The notes under the pieces: model-generated | The model's input: the letters and a program-made list of their open reading frames with translations, nothing else | Told to the model about the DNA's origin: nothing | Databases searched by the model: none | Position numbers and translations under genes: made by a program | Assembly: GCA_009889585.1 (NCBI GenBank) | Contig: WUQV01000290.1 | Coordinates: forward strand, 1 to 8,889 | DNA: 8,889 nucleotides | Direction of reading: 5' to 3' | DNA from: Candidatus Bathyarchaeota archaeon | Lineage (GTDB): Archaea > Thermoproteota > Bathyarchaeia > Bathyarchaeales > WUQV01 | In this document: positions 1 to 5,607 of the stretch, piece after piece | Layout: each line of letters begins with the position of its first letter | How positions within the stretch are numbered: position 1 is the stretch's first letter

Positions 1-1
1 G

Positions 2-388
2 AACCAAAGGGACGACTTCCTGCATAAGCTTTCACGATTCTACGTTAACAACTACGACCTCGTAGTCGTCGAGGATTTGCAGGTTCAGAACATGGTGAAG
101 AATCATCATCTAGCTGGGAAGATCCTCGACGCCTCTTGGGGTAAATTCATTCAAATGCTATCCTACAAGGCGGAAGGAGCTGGTAGGATGGTAATGAGGG
201 TAAACCCAAGGGACACCTCTAAGGGAAATACGGAAATAAAAGATAGGGATCACAGGGCCTCTCTAAACGTATTGGCGAGAGGCCTATCGGGGCTGGGACG
301 GCCCTTAGGGCCTGTGGAGATGAAGCCTCTACTGGTAACGCCTATACCAGCAAGCTTCGTCGTTGAAGCAGGAAGCCCCCTCCGATAG
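2..388 (+). CDS. tnpB: TnpB (OrfB) RNA-guided nuclease, 3' part, zinc ribbon deleted
   Basis: The frame is open from base 2 (start of gene outside the window) and encodes 128 residues. TnpB is the RuvC-type, omega-RNA-guided nuclease of IS200/IS605-group elements. The RuvC-II glutamate is visible in VVVEDLQVQNMV, followed by the family segment NHHLAGKILDASWGKFIQ, then SYKAEGAGR, VNPRDTSK and the RuvC-III aspartate in DRDHRASLNVL. In the family, about 30 residues with four cysteines lie between DTSK and DRDH. Here only GNTEIK is left, and the whole visible stretch contains no cysteine. The deletion is in frame. The usual DRDHNAS motif has Arg for Asn. The C-terminal tail (GLGRPLGPVEMKPLLV) is typical of archaeal TnpB. 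The protein may be dead or altered; I cannot see its N-terminal half. Confidence 0.85.
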   Translation, partial: NQRDDFLHKLSRFYVNNYDLVVVEDLQVQNMVKNHHLAGKILDASWGKFIQMLSYKAEGAGRMVMRVNPRDTSKGNTEIKDRDHRASLNVLARGLSGLGRPLGPVEMKPLLVTPIPASFVVEAGSPLR

Positions 389-403
389 GGAGGGGTAGTT
401 CAC
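377..403 (+). other. IS right-end hairpin; probable 3' scaffold end of the omega RNA
   Basis: CCCCTCC (377-383) pairs with GGAGGGG (389-395) around a five-base loop that contains the tnpB stop codon, and is followed by TAGTTCAC ending at 403. In IS200/IS605 elements this end is recognised as single-stranded DNA by TnpA, and the same region is transcribed as the 3' scaffold of the TnpB guide RNA. If that holds here, the guide would begin at base 404 with CATAGCTAGGGCGGCG. The hairpin is directly visible; the RNA role is family knowledge. Confidence 0.6.
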
Positions 404-543
404 CATAGCTAGGGCGGCGATAAGAAGGCGCTCAAATAGTTACGTTAACACAAAGGGTCATTAGCGCATTAGACAAGCATGGTTAACGTCGTGGACTCTC
501 GGCATTTATATTACGTCGTTAATCGCGATGCTATGGACTAGTT
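404..543. other. Spacer after the IS right end
   Basis: No coding frame or RNA gene is seen. An inverted pair ACGTTAAC (442-449) and GTTAACGT (482-489) is separated by 32 bases and could be an operator-like site or chance. If the IS right end is at 403, bases 404-420 would be the guide region of its TnpB RNA. Confidence 0.3.
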
Positions 544-550
544 CCAAAAA

Positions 551-559
551 GTTTTTAGA
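551..559 (+). promoter_or_regulatory. Possible TATA box for the zinc-ribbon gene
   Basis: An A-rich stretch CCAAAAA (544-550) that could serve as a BRE is followed by GTTTTTAGA. A start about 25 bases downstream, near 580, would give a leader of about 70 bases before the ATG at 652. A second T/A-rich candidate, ATTTATATTA at 505-514, would give a longer leader. Confidence 0.4.
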
Positions 560-580
560 AGCAAGCGCCTCTAAAGCACA

Positions 581-630
581 CGAGAATTGGATCCTTAGAT
601 CTCAAGGGTCGCGGGCTCCAATTCCTCTCG
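581..630 (+). other. Foldable leader upstream of the zinc-ribbon gene
   Basis: CGAGAATTGGA (581-591) can pair with TCCAATTCCTCTCG (617-630), leaving a short bulge. Between them, CCTT (593-596) can pair with AAGG (604-607). The structure begins almost exactly where the transcript would start from the box at 551-559 and ends nine bases before the SD site, which it leaves free. It may simply be a 5' stabilising hairpin. It matches no riboswitch class I recognise. Confidence 0.35.
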
Positions 631-638
631 ACGAAAAC

Positions 639-646
639 GGAGGTGA
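639..646 (+). promoter_or_regulatory. Ribosome binding site of the zinc-ribbon gene
   Basis: GGAGGTGA is fully complementary to the usual archaeal 16S 3' end and lies five bases before the ATG at 652. It is the strongest ribosome binding site in the window and fixes the start of this short gene, which otherwise would be easy to miss. Confidence 0.85.
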
Positions 647-651
647 AAAGC

Positions 652-804
652 ATGTCGTACAGAAGGGCGCCGAGACCAGGGCCGAGGGAGATGTTCAAGG
701 CGACTTGCGCTGACTGCGGCAAGGAGTGCGAAGTCCCGTTCAAGCCTGACCCTAGGAGGCCAGTTTATTGCCGAGATTGTTGGGCGAAGAGAAGAAGGTA
801 TTGA
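652..804 (+). CDS. Small CxxC-x17-CxxC zinc-ribbon protein
   Basis: This 50-residue basic protein begins MSYRRAPRPGPREMFKATCA. It carries CADC at residues 19-22 and CRDC at 40-43, separated by exactly 17 residues, and ends in an Arg/Lys-rich tail (WAKRRRY). That spacing and the KEC-VPFKP core match the small family named after the CxxC-x17-CxxC pattern, which is found in archaea and bacteria and has no settled function. Four cysteines probably bind one zinc ion, and the basic flanks suggest nucleic-acid or ribosome contact (inference). The start is set by the SD site at 639-646. The gene has its own promoter and a T-run terminator, so it is probably transcribed alone. The overlapping 61-residue frames on both strands are shadows. 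Confidence 0.88.
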   Translation: MSYRRAPRPGPREMFKATCADCGKECEVPFKPDPRRPVYCRDCWAKRRRY

Positions 805-845
805 TTAAGTTAAAGCGGATGGACGTTAGCGTTACTGCTGCTTTC

Positions 846-855
846 TCCTTTTTTA
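846..855 (+). terminator. T-run terminator after the zinc-ribbon gene
   Basis: TCCTTTTTTA at 846-855, about 40 bases past the stop codon, contains six T's on the coding strand. Archaeal RNA polymerase stops at such runs without needing a hairpin. Confidence 0.5.
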
Positions 856-876
856 AATAAATGCTTTTTGCGAATG

Positions 877-890
877 TTAAATGTATATAT
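877..890 (+). promoter_or_regulatory. Promoter of the five-gene operon
   Basis: GTTAAAT (876-882) followed by TATATAT (884-890) reads as a BRE plus TATA box. Transcription would begin near 912, giving a leader of about 30 bases before the ATG at 943. No other convincing promoter is seen before 6570, since the following genes are packed with gaps of 28 bases or less. Confidence 0.65.
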
Positions 891-942
891 TTAATTTAAG
901 AGCGTTTCTTACGTTTAAGCGTACGTCATTGAGTGGAATTAT

Positions 943-2151
943 ATGAGCGAAAGGGTTAGCTTAAGCGAATTCCTTCGAGACGCTCGTAAGGTTGTAGACG
1001 AAATCCGAAGTCGATCGGTTAAAGCCGCGACGTTAGTGTACCATGACGATGGCGATGGCTTATGTTCAGCGGCCATCGTAAAAGCCGCCTTAGAACACGA
1101 AGGTTACGCCGTTAAGACTCTTTGCTTAGAGAAGGCTTACGACGAAGTCGTTAAAAGCTTACACGAAGGCGTTAACGAGATCATCTTTTACGCGGACTTG
1201 GGTTCTTCTCACGCCGACTTAATCTCACGATATAACGCTGGCCGCAACCTCACGGTGATATTAGACCATCACGACCCTAAGCCAACTAAAGACCCTAAGG
1301 TCGTCGACTTGAACTTAGAGCATTACGGCTTCAGCGGCGAGTCTGACTTCTCAGGATCGACTTGTTGCTACCTCTTCGCGAAAGCCTTGGACGAGAGGAA
1401 CTCTTGCTTGGCCTATTTAGCGTTAGCCGGAAGCTGCGAGATCCCAAACGGGTTTAGGGGGTTGAACGACGCCGTCTTAAAAGAGGCGTTAAAGGAGGGC
1501 GTCGTCCGCCCGAAGGGGAAGTCCTTCGAGGCGATGAAGCTAAGGGCTCGCGTGGACGACTTATTCTCGAAGCTACAGATCCTAGGGGCCGTCGGCTATT
1601 ACGAAGGCGGACCTGAGCTCGGGGCTAAAGCCTGTTTAAACGGATTAACCGAGGAGGTTAAGGCTAAGGTCGAAGAATTGGAGGAAAGGAGGAAGGAGGC
1701 GAATAGGCGATTATTGGAGAGGTTATATCAAGAGGGCCTTGAGGAAGGAAAGCACGTTCAATCGTTCGACGCAGGCGACGTATTCAAGGGGATGGGGACG
1801 AAGGTCCTCGGGCAGTTCTGCTCGTTCCTATCGTATCAACGGCGCCTCGTAAATCCAAATAAGTACGTCTTAGGCTTCGTAAACGTGCCGCCTAACGTGC
1901 CAAGTTGGGGAAAGTTGAAGGGAGCCTTGGCGAAGGCATCCGTTAGAGCTCCTGACCCCTTAAGGCTGAAGATCGATAAAGGCGAACTCCCAGGTGCCGT
2001 GCAACTCCTTTATTTAGCGTCGGAGGGGTTCGGCCTCGTCGACGGCCATCGATATGCTGCGAGCGCGACATTTTCGGCGGATAAGAAGGCCGAGCTCGTG
2101 AAGAACGTCGAACGCGTAGCCAGCTCATGGCCTTTACGCTTAAGCCTATAG
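943..2151 (+). CDS. DHH-family phosphoesterase (archaeal RecJ-like)
   Basis: This 402-residue protein has the DHH metal-binding motifs: HDDGDG at 34-39 (motif I), D85 in YADLG (motif II) and DHHDP at 108-112 (motif III). The region where motif IV normally reads GD is GSCE here (163-166), so Glu may replace the usual Asp. A charged helical segment at about 236-270 could form a short coiled coil. Near the C-terminus, VDGHRYAAS (366-374) corresponds to the substrate-binding GGHxxAAG motif of the DHHA1 domain, with the first Gly changed to Asp and the last to Ser. The architecture fits archaeal RecJ-like nucleases or oligonucleotide/dinucleotide phosphodiesterases; the sequence alone does not decide between them. 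It is the first gene of the operon, 28 bases before the PurD-like gene. Aspartate codons are 19 GAC to 4 GAT, unlike the HAD gene downstream. Confidence 0.85.
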   Translation: MSERVSLSEFLRDARKVVDEIRSRSVKAATLVYHDDGDGLCSAAIVKAALEHEGYAVKTLCLEKAYDEVVKSLHEGVNEIIFYADLGSSHADLISRYNAGRNLTVILDHHDPKPTKDPKVVDLNLEHYGFSGESDFSGSTCCYLFAKALDERNSCLAYLALAGSCEIPNGFRGLNDAVLKEALKEGVVRPKGKSFEAMKLRARVDDLFSKLQILGAVGYYEGGPELGAKACLNGLTEEVKAKVEELEERRKEANRRLLERLYQEGLEEGKHVQSFDAGDVFKGMGTKVLGQFCSFLSYQRRLVNPNKYVLGFVNVPPNVPSWGKLKGALAKASVRAPDPLRLKIDKGELPGAVQLLYLASEGFGLVDGHRYAASATFSADKKAELVKNVERVASSWPLRLSL

Positions 2152-2179
2152 CTTAACGTAAGGCGTTTGAGGCGATCGT

Positions 2180-3598
2180 ATGGAGAAGGTAGGCGTCCTC
2201 GTCATTTCGTACGGCGCTAGGGAGGCAGCGATGGTCGACGCGTTCGTTCGAAGCTCTAAGTACGACGTGAGGATTTACGTCGTCGATAGGCAGAGGAACC
2301 CGTTTAACGTAAAAATGGCCTTCGAACACGTCGTCATACCGGACTTAAGCGTTCGCGATATTAGAAAGTTCGTCGAACGACGCCTTGCGGAAATAGACTT
2401 CGGGATCGTAGGCCCTGAGAAGCCTATCATAGATGGAGTGCGTGATGTCCTAGAGGTGGAGCTCGGCATTCCGATGATATGTCCGACTAAGCGTTACGCC
2501 TTAGAGGGGAGCAAGGTAGCTCAAAGGCGCCTCCTTCAAGACATAGTTCCAGAGGTAAACCCGCGCTTCAAGGTTTTCGACCCACGTGAGTACTCTAACG
2601 TTGAGGAAGTGAAGAAGGACTTATGCTCTTGGTTGGATGAATTGAACGATCGAGTAGCCGTTAAACCTGATGCACCAGCTGCTGGAAAGGGGGTGGGGGT
2701 ATGGGGTGATCACTTTAATACTCGTGAGCAAATACTTGAGCATTTCTTTATTAACTTCAAGCATGGGCCTGTTATAGTAGAGGAGAAGATAGAAGGGGAA
2801 GAATCTAGCTTTCAAGCGTTTTGTGATGGAAAGCACTTAGTGCCATTGCCAGAAACGAGAGATTACAAAAGGGCGTTTGATGGCGATAAGGGCGTAAATA
2901 CGGGTGGCATGGGGTCGTATAAGGACGTAGGGGAGTTCCTTCCATTTATGAGGCCTGATGATCAAGAGCAAGAAGTGAATATCATTAAGAAGGTCTTCAA
3001 TAAGTTAAGACGAAATGGTGAAAACCAAGAGTTAAGAGGAATGCCGTTTTACGTAGCGTTTATTCATACGGGAAGAGGCCCTAAGATCTTAGAGATAAAT
3101 AGCAGGCCTGGTGATTCAGAGATACAAAATATTTTGCCGTTGCTTAAGGAGGATTTTGTCGACGTTTGCTTTAAGATATTAAATGGAAGCTTGACGAAAG
3201 TCAAATTAGAAGAGGCAGCGACTGTCGCTATATATAAAGTGCCTCCGAGCTATGGAGGTTATGCTGAAGCCTTTCCTGAGAGGGTTCGTAAGGAGGAAGT
3301 AGGAGGACCCGTTGATTTCACTGAAGCTTATAAGTTGAGCGAGAAGTACGGTGATCGAATGCGTGTATACCCGGCCTCTATGGAGTTAAGGGATGATGGC
3401 AAAGTATATGCTCTTCGATCTAGAGCTGTTTGCATAGTAGGCATATCCGATGATATTCAAGCTGCAAGGGATATCTCGTTAGAGGGAATAAGGACAATTA
3501 AAGGAGGGGCGCTTTGGCATCGAACGGATATAGCATCTAAAGAACATATTGAAAGAAGCATACGTCATATGAATGAATTAAGATATAGGCTGCTATGA
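2180..3598 (+). CDS. purD: PurD-type ATP-grasp ligase (phosphoribosylamine--glycine ligase-like)
   Basis: PurD joins glycine to phosphoribosylamine with ATP, the second step of purine synthesis. Family landmarks are in order over 472 residues: YGAREAAM (11-18, for GGREHA), GPEKPIIDGV (78-87), LEGSK (108-112), VKPDAPAAGKGV (161-172), EEKIEGEESS (201-210), DYKRAFDGDKGVNTGGMGSY (228-247), the metal-binding LEINSRPGDSE (304-314) and a C-terminal HRTDI (447-451). The protein is longer than typical PurD (about 430) and diverges at several signatures: KPDAPAAG for KADGLAAG, DYKR for DHKR, and SRPGDSE for VRFGDPE. It is therefore either a diverged PurD or a paralog acting on another amine or acid. 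GAGG at 2169-2172, seven bases before the ATG, supports the start. The stop is one base before the HAD gene. Codon use changes inside the gene near residue 150. Confidence 0.75.
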   Translation: MEKVGVLVISYGAREAAMVDAFVRSSKYDVRIYVVDRQRNPFNVKMAFEHVVIPDLSVRDIRKFVERRLAEIDFGIVGPEKPIIDGVRDVLEVELGIPMICPTKRYALEGSKVAQRRLLQDIVPEVNPRFKVFDPREYSNVEEVKKDLCSWLDELNDRVAVKPDAPAAGKGVGVWGDHFNTREQILEHFFINFKHGPVIVEEKIEGEESSFQAFCDGKHLVPLPETRDYKRAFDGDKGVNTGGMGSYKDVGEFLPFMRPDDQEQEVNIIKKVFNKLRRNGENQELRGMPFYVAFIHTGRGPKILEINSRPGDSEIQNILPLLKEDFVDVCFKILNGSLTKVKLEEAATVAIYKVPPSYGGYAEAFPERVRKEEVGGPVDFTEAYKLSEKYGDRMRVYPASMELRDDGKVYALRSRAVCIVGISDDIQAARDISLEGIRTIKGGALWHRTDIASKEHIERSIRHMNELRYRLL

Positions 3599-3599
3599 G

Positions 3600-4688
3600 A
3601 TGATGAATATGAGGGTGTTCATAACGGATGTTGAGGGCCCTATATCGAAGAATGATAATGCATTTGAGCTTTCATGCTCCTTTATTCCAAATGGAGATAA
3701 ACTTTTTACATTAATAAGCAAATATGATGATGTTATTGCTGACGTCCTTAGAAGGCCTGGGTATAAGGCTGGAAATACGTTGAAGTTAATACTTCCATTT
3801 TTGAAGGCTTATGGTGTTATTAATGAGAAGATGCAGAAGTTCTCAATTAATAGTATGTTACTCGTTCCAGGCGCTATTGATACTTTGCATTTCATAAGTA
3901 AGATTATGCCTTCTTTTATAGTTAGTACAAGTTATGAGCATTATATTAGAGCCCTATGTGATTTGACAGGATTTCCTTATGAGAATGCATATTGTACAAG
4001 GGTAGATATTGATAAGTATTTGATGAGTGAAGATGAGCTAATTCGCATTAAAGAATTGCGAAAGGAAATAGTTTCTATGCCTATGATAGAAATACCTAAA
4101 GGGGCTTCTTCGCTTGATGATTTTTCACAAAGGGATCGAGAGGTAATTCGAAGGTTAGATGAGATCTTTTGGGATGAGATATTAAAGATGAAATGCGGTG
4201 CTGCTTTAATTGAAGTGAAGCCTGTTGGTGGTGAAGATAAAGCAAGTGCTATATTAGATATTATAAGCAAGTTAGGAGTAAGCGTGCATAATGTAATGTA
4301 TGTTGGTGATAGTATTACTGATGTGCAAGCATTTCGTCTTGTGAAAGAAGGTGGTGGTTTAGCCATTTCATTTAATGGCAATGAATATGCCATTAGGGAA
4401 GCCGAAATTGCAATCTTATCTGATAATACTATTGTAACATCAATTTTAGCGGATGTATTTAATAGATTGGGCAAAAAGAGCGTTATTGAAATGGTGGAGG
4501 AATGGAGTCCTTCAGCTTTAGAAAGGTTTAATGTAGATTCATTATTACGAAAGCGTATATTAGAGTTATATGGAGAGAAATTTCCTAAGGTAGAAGTGAT
4601 AACCCCTAAGAATAGGGAGAGACTAAGTATTGAAAGTAGTGCATTTCGTAAGAAGGTTAGAGGTGAAGCAATAGGAAGGTTGGGATGA
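3600..4688 (+). CDS. HAD-superfamily hydrolase, archaeal EhaR-like family
   Basis: This 362-residue protein opens with a HAD nucleophile motif, DVEGPISKNDNAFEL (10-24). The second acidic residue is Glu12 rather than the usual Asp. Motif II is STS at 109-111, the motif III Lys is K207 or K214 (VKPVGGEDKAS), and motif IV is GDSITD at 236-241, so the active-site set is otherwise complete. From memory, the segments GPISKNDNAFEL, RPGYKAG, LKLILPFLKAYG and SFNGNEYAIREAEIAILSDN match an archaeal family annotated in methanogens as energy-converting hydrogenase A subunit R. That name reflects gene position, not activity. The substrate is unknown. The start could be ATG 3600, 3603 or 3609; 3609 would place the protein directly before MRVFITD. 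The gene is translationally close-coupled (one-base gap upstream, three bases to Ftr). Aspartate codons are 22 GAT to 1 GAC, unlike most neighbours. Confidence 0.8.
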   Translation: MMNMRVFITDVEGPISKNDNAFELSCSFIPNGDKLFTLISKYDDVIADVLRRPGYKAGNTLKLILPFLKAYGVINEKMQKFSINSMLLVPGAIDTLHFISKIMPSFIVSTSYEHYIRALCDLTGFPYENAYCTRVDIDKYLMSEDELIRIKELRKEIVSMPMIEIPKGASSLDDFSQRDREVIRRLDEIFWDEILKMKCGAALIEVKPVGGEDKASAILDIISKLGVSVHNVMYVGDSITDVQAFRLVKEGGGLAISFNGNEYAIREAEIAILSDNTIVTSILADVFNRLGKKSVIEMVEEWSPSALERFNVDSLLRKRILELYGEKFPKVEVITPKNRERLSIESSAFRKKVRGEAIGRLG

Positions 4689-4691
4689 CGT

Positions 4692-5597
4692 ATGAAAGCC
4701 GAAATTGAAGATACGTATGCTGAAGCGTTTGAAGGGCTTTACTTCAGGGCGATAGTAACGGCTGACGACGAAGCGACCTTATGCGAAGCCGCAGAAGACG
4801 TAACGGCTACGCCAGCCGTCGTCATCGGCCGGATCGAGGGCGGAATCGAACGATGGTTAAGCGAACGCGAAACGCCGGATGGACGGAAGGGCGCGATGCT
4901 TCAATTCTGGGGCATGATCGATGAGAAAAAGCCGCTTGAACATTCGATTGAGAAGCTCGAGGTCGAGCTCTCCTACCGCATAAGGCAGGATGTGCTCGTC
5001 AAGCCGTTCACGGCGGTTTTCGATGCTTCTTTGGAGCCGATCGGAAGGATCGATGCGATGAAGCGGATCGGCCATTGCGGAGACGGCTACGAATGGGAAG
5101 AAGAACTATACGGCCGCCGCTTGATCGTCGTTCCCATCATGGTGCCGGACTTTTACATCGAACGATACCTAGGTTACGCTAAAGGCATTATGGGGGCTAA
5201 CTTTTGGTATATGTGTAAGACGAAGGAGGCGGTGATGGAAGCGGGCAAAAGGGCTCTAAAGGCTATAAGCGAAGTCGAAGGCGTGATTACGCCGTTCGGC
5301 GTATGCTCAGCTGGCTCTAAGCCTGAGACGAAGTTCCCGTGGATAGGGCCGACGACGAATCATCCTTATTGCCCATCGTTAAGGGATAAGATAGGGAAGG
5401 AATCTAAGGTCCCTGAAGGCATTAATTACATACCTGAGGTAGTGATCAACGGCATTTCGTTAAAAGCCGTTAAGGAGGCTATGAAAGCGGGAATAGAGGC
5501 GGCTAGATCTGTCGAAGGCGTCATTAGGATATCTGCAGGGAATTACGAAGGGAGGTTAGGCAAATATATGATATATTTGCGAGAACTTTTCCTATAA
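4692..5597 (+). CDS. ftr: Formylmethanofuran--tetrahydromethanopterin formyltransferase
   Basis: Ftr moves the formyl group from formylmethanofuran to N5 of H4MPT, the second step of CO2 reduction in methanogenesis and the archaeal Wood-Ljungdahl methyl branch; it also works in reverse during oxidation. It is a soluble cytoplasmic enzyme. The 301-residue length is normal. Family segments run the full length: EIEDTYAEAFE (4-14), ETPDGRKG (60-67), CGDGYEWEEELYGR (129-142), GANFW (168-172), TTNHPYCPS (221-229), PEVVINGISLKAVKEAMKAG (248-267) and ISAGNYEGRLGKY (280-292). No truncation or missing segment is seen. It follows the HAD gene by three bases and precedes the kinase by ten. The first half (to about residue 158) uses CGG or CGC for 7 of 12 arginines and the second half for none of 6, so this gene may also be mosaic. 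Confidence 0.93.
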   Translation: MKAEIEDTYAEAFEGLYFRAIVTADDEATLCEAAEDVTATPAVVIGRIEGGIERWLSERETPDGRKGAMLQFWGMIDEKKPLEHSIEKLEVELSYRIRQDVLVKPFTAVFDASLEPIGRIDAMKRIGHCGDGYEWEEELYGRRLIVVPIMVPDFYIERYLGYAKGIMGANFWYMCKTKEAVMEAGKRALKAISEVEGVITPFGVCSAGSKPETKFPWIGPTTNHPYCPSLRDKIGKESKVPEGINYIPEVVINGISLKAVKEAMKAGIEAARSVEGVIRISAGNYEGRLGKYMIYLRELFL

Positions 5598-5607
5598 CGA
5601 TTGAAGG

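Larger units (their letters stand above)
1..403 (+). mobile_element. Right end of an IS200/IS605-group element (partial)
   Basis: The window opens inside a TnpB reading frame and continues to a hairpin followed by TTCAC at 399-403, which is how right ends of IS200/IS605-group elements usually look. The left end and any TnpA gene lie outside the window. The right boundary at 403 is inferred from the hairpin and the terminal motif, not from a target-site comparison, since these elements make no target duplications. The element lies upstream of the zinc-ribbon gene and does not interrupt any gene visible here. Confidence 0.7.

Noticed and set aside
528..743. Two frames of about 60 residues on opposite strands over the zinc-ribbon gene
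   Set aside because: Both are shadows. The CxxC-x17-CxxC frame with its perfect SD site explains the region.
3977..4474. A 165-residue open frame on the minus strand inside the HAD gene
   Set aside because: It lies fully opposite a gene with clear HAD motifs and shows no recognisable domain. The AT-rich codon use of the HAD gene leaves few minus-strand stops by chance.
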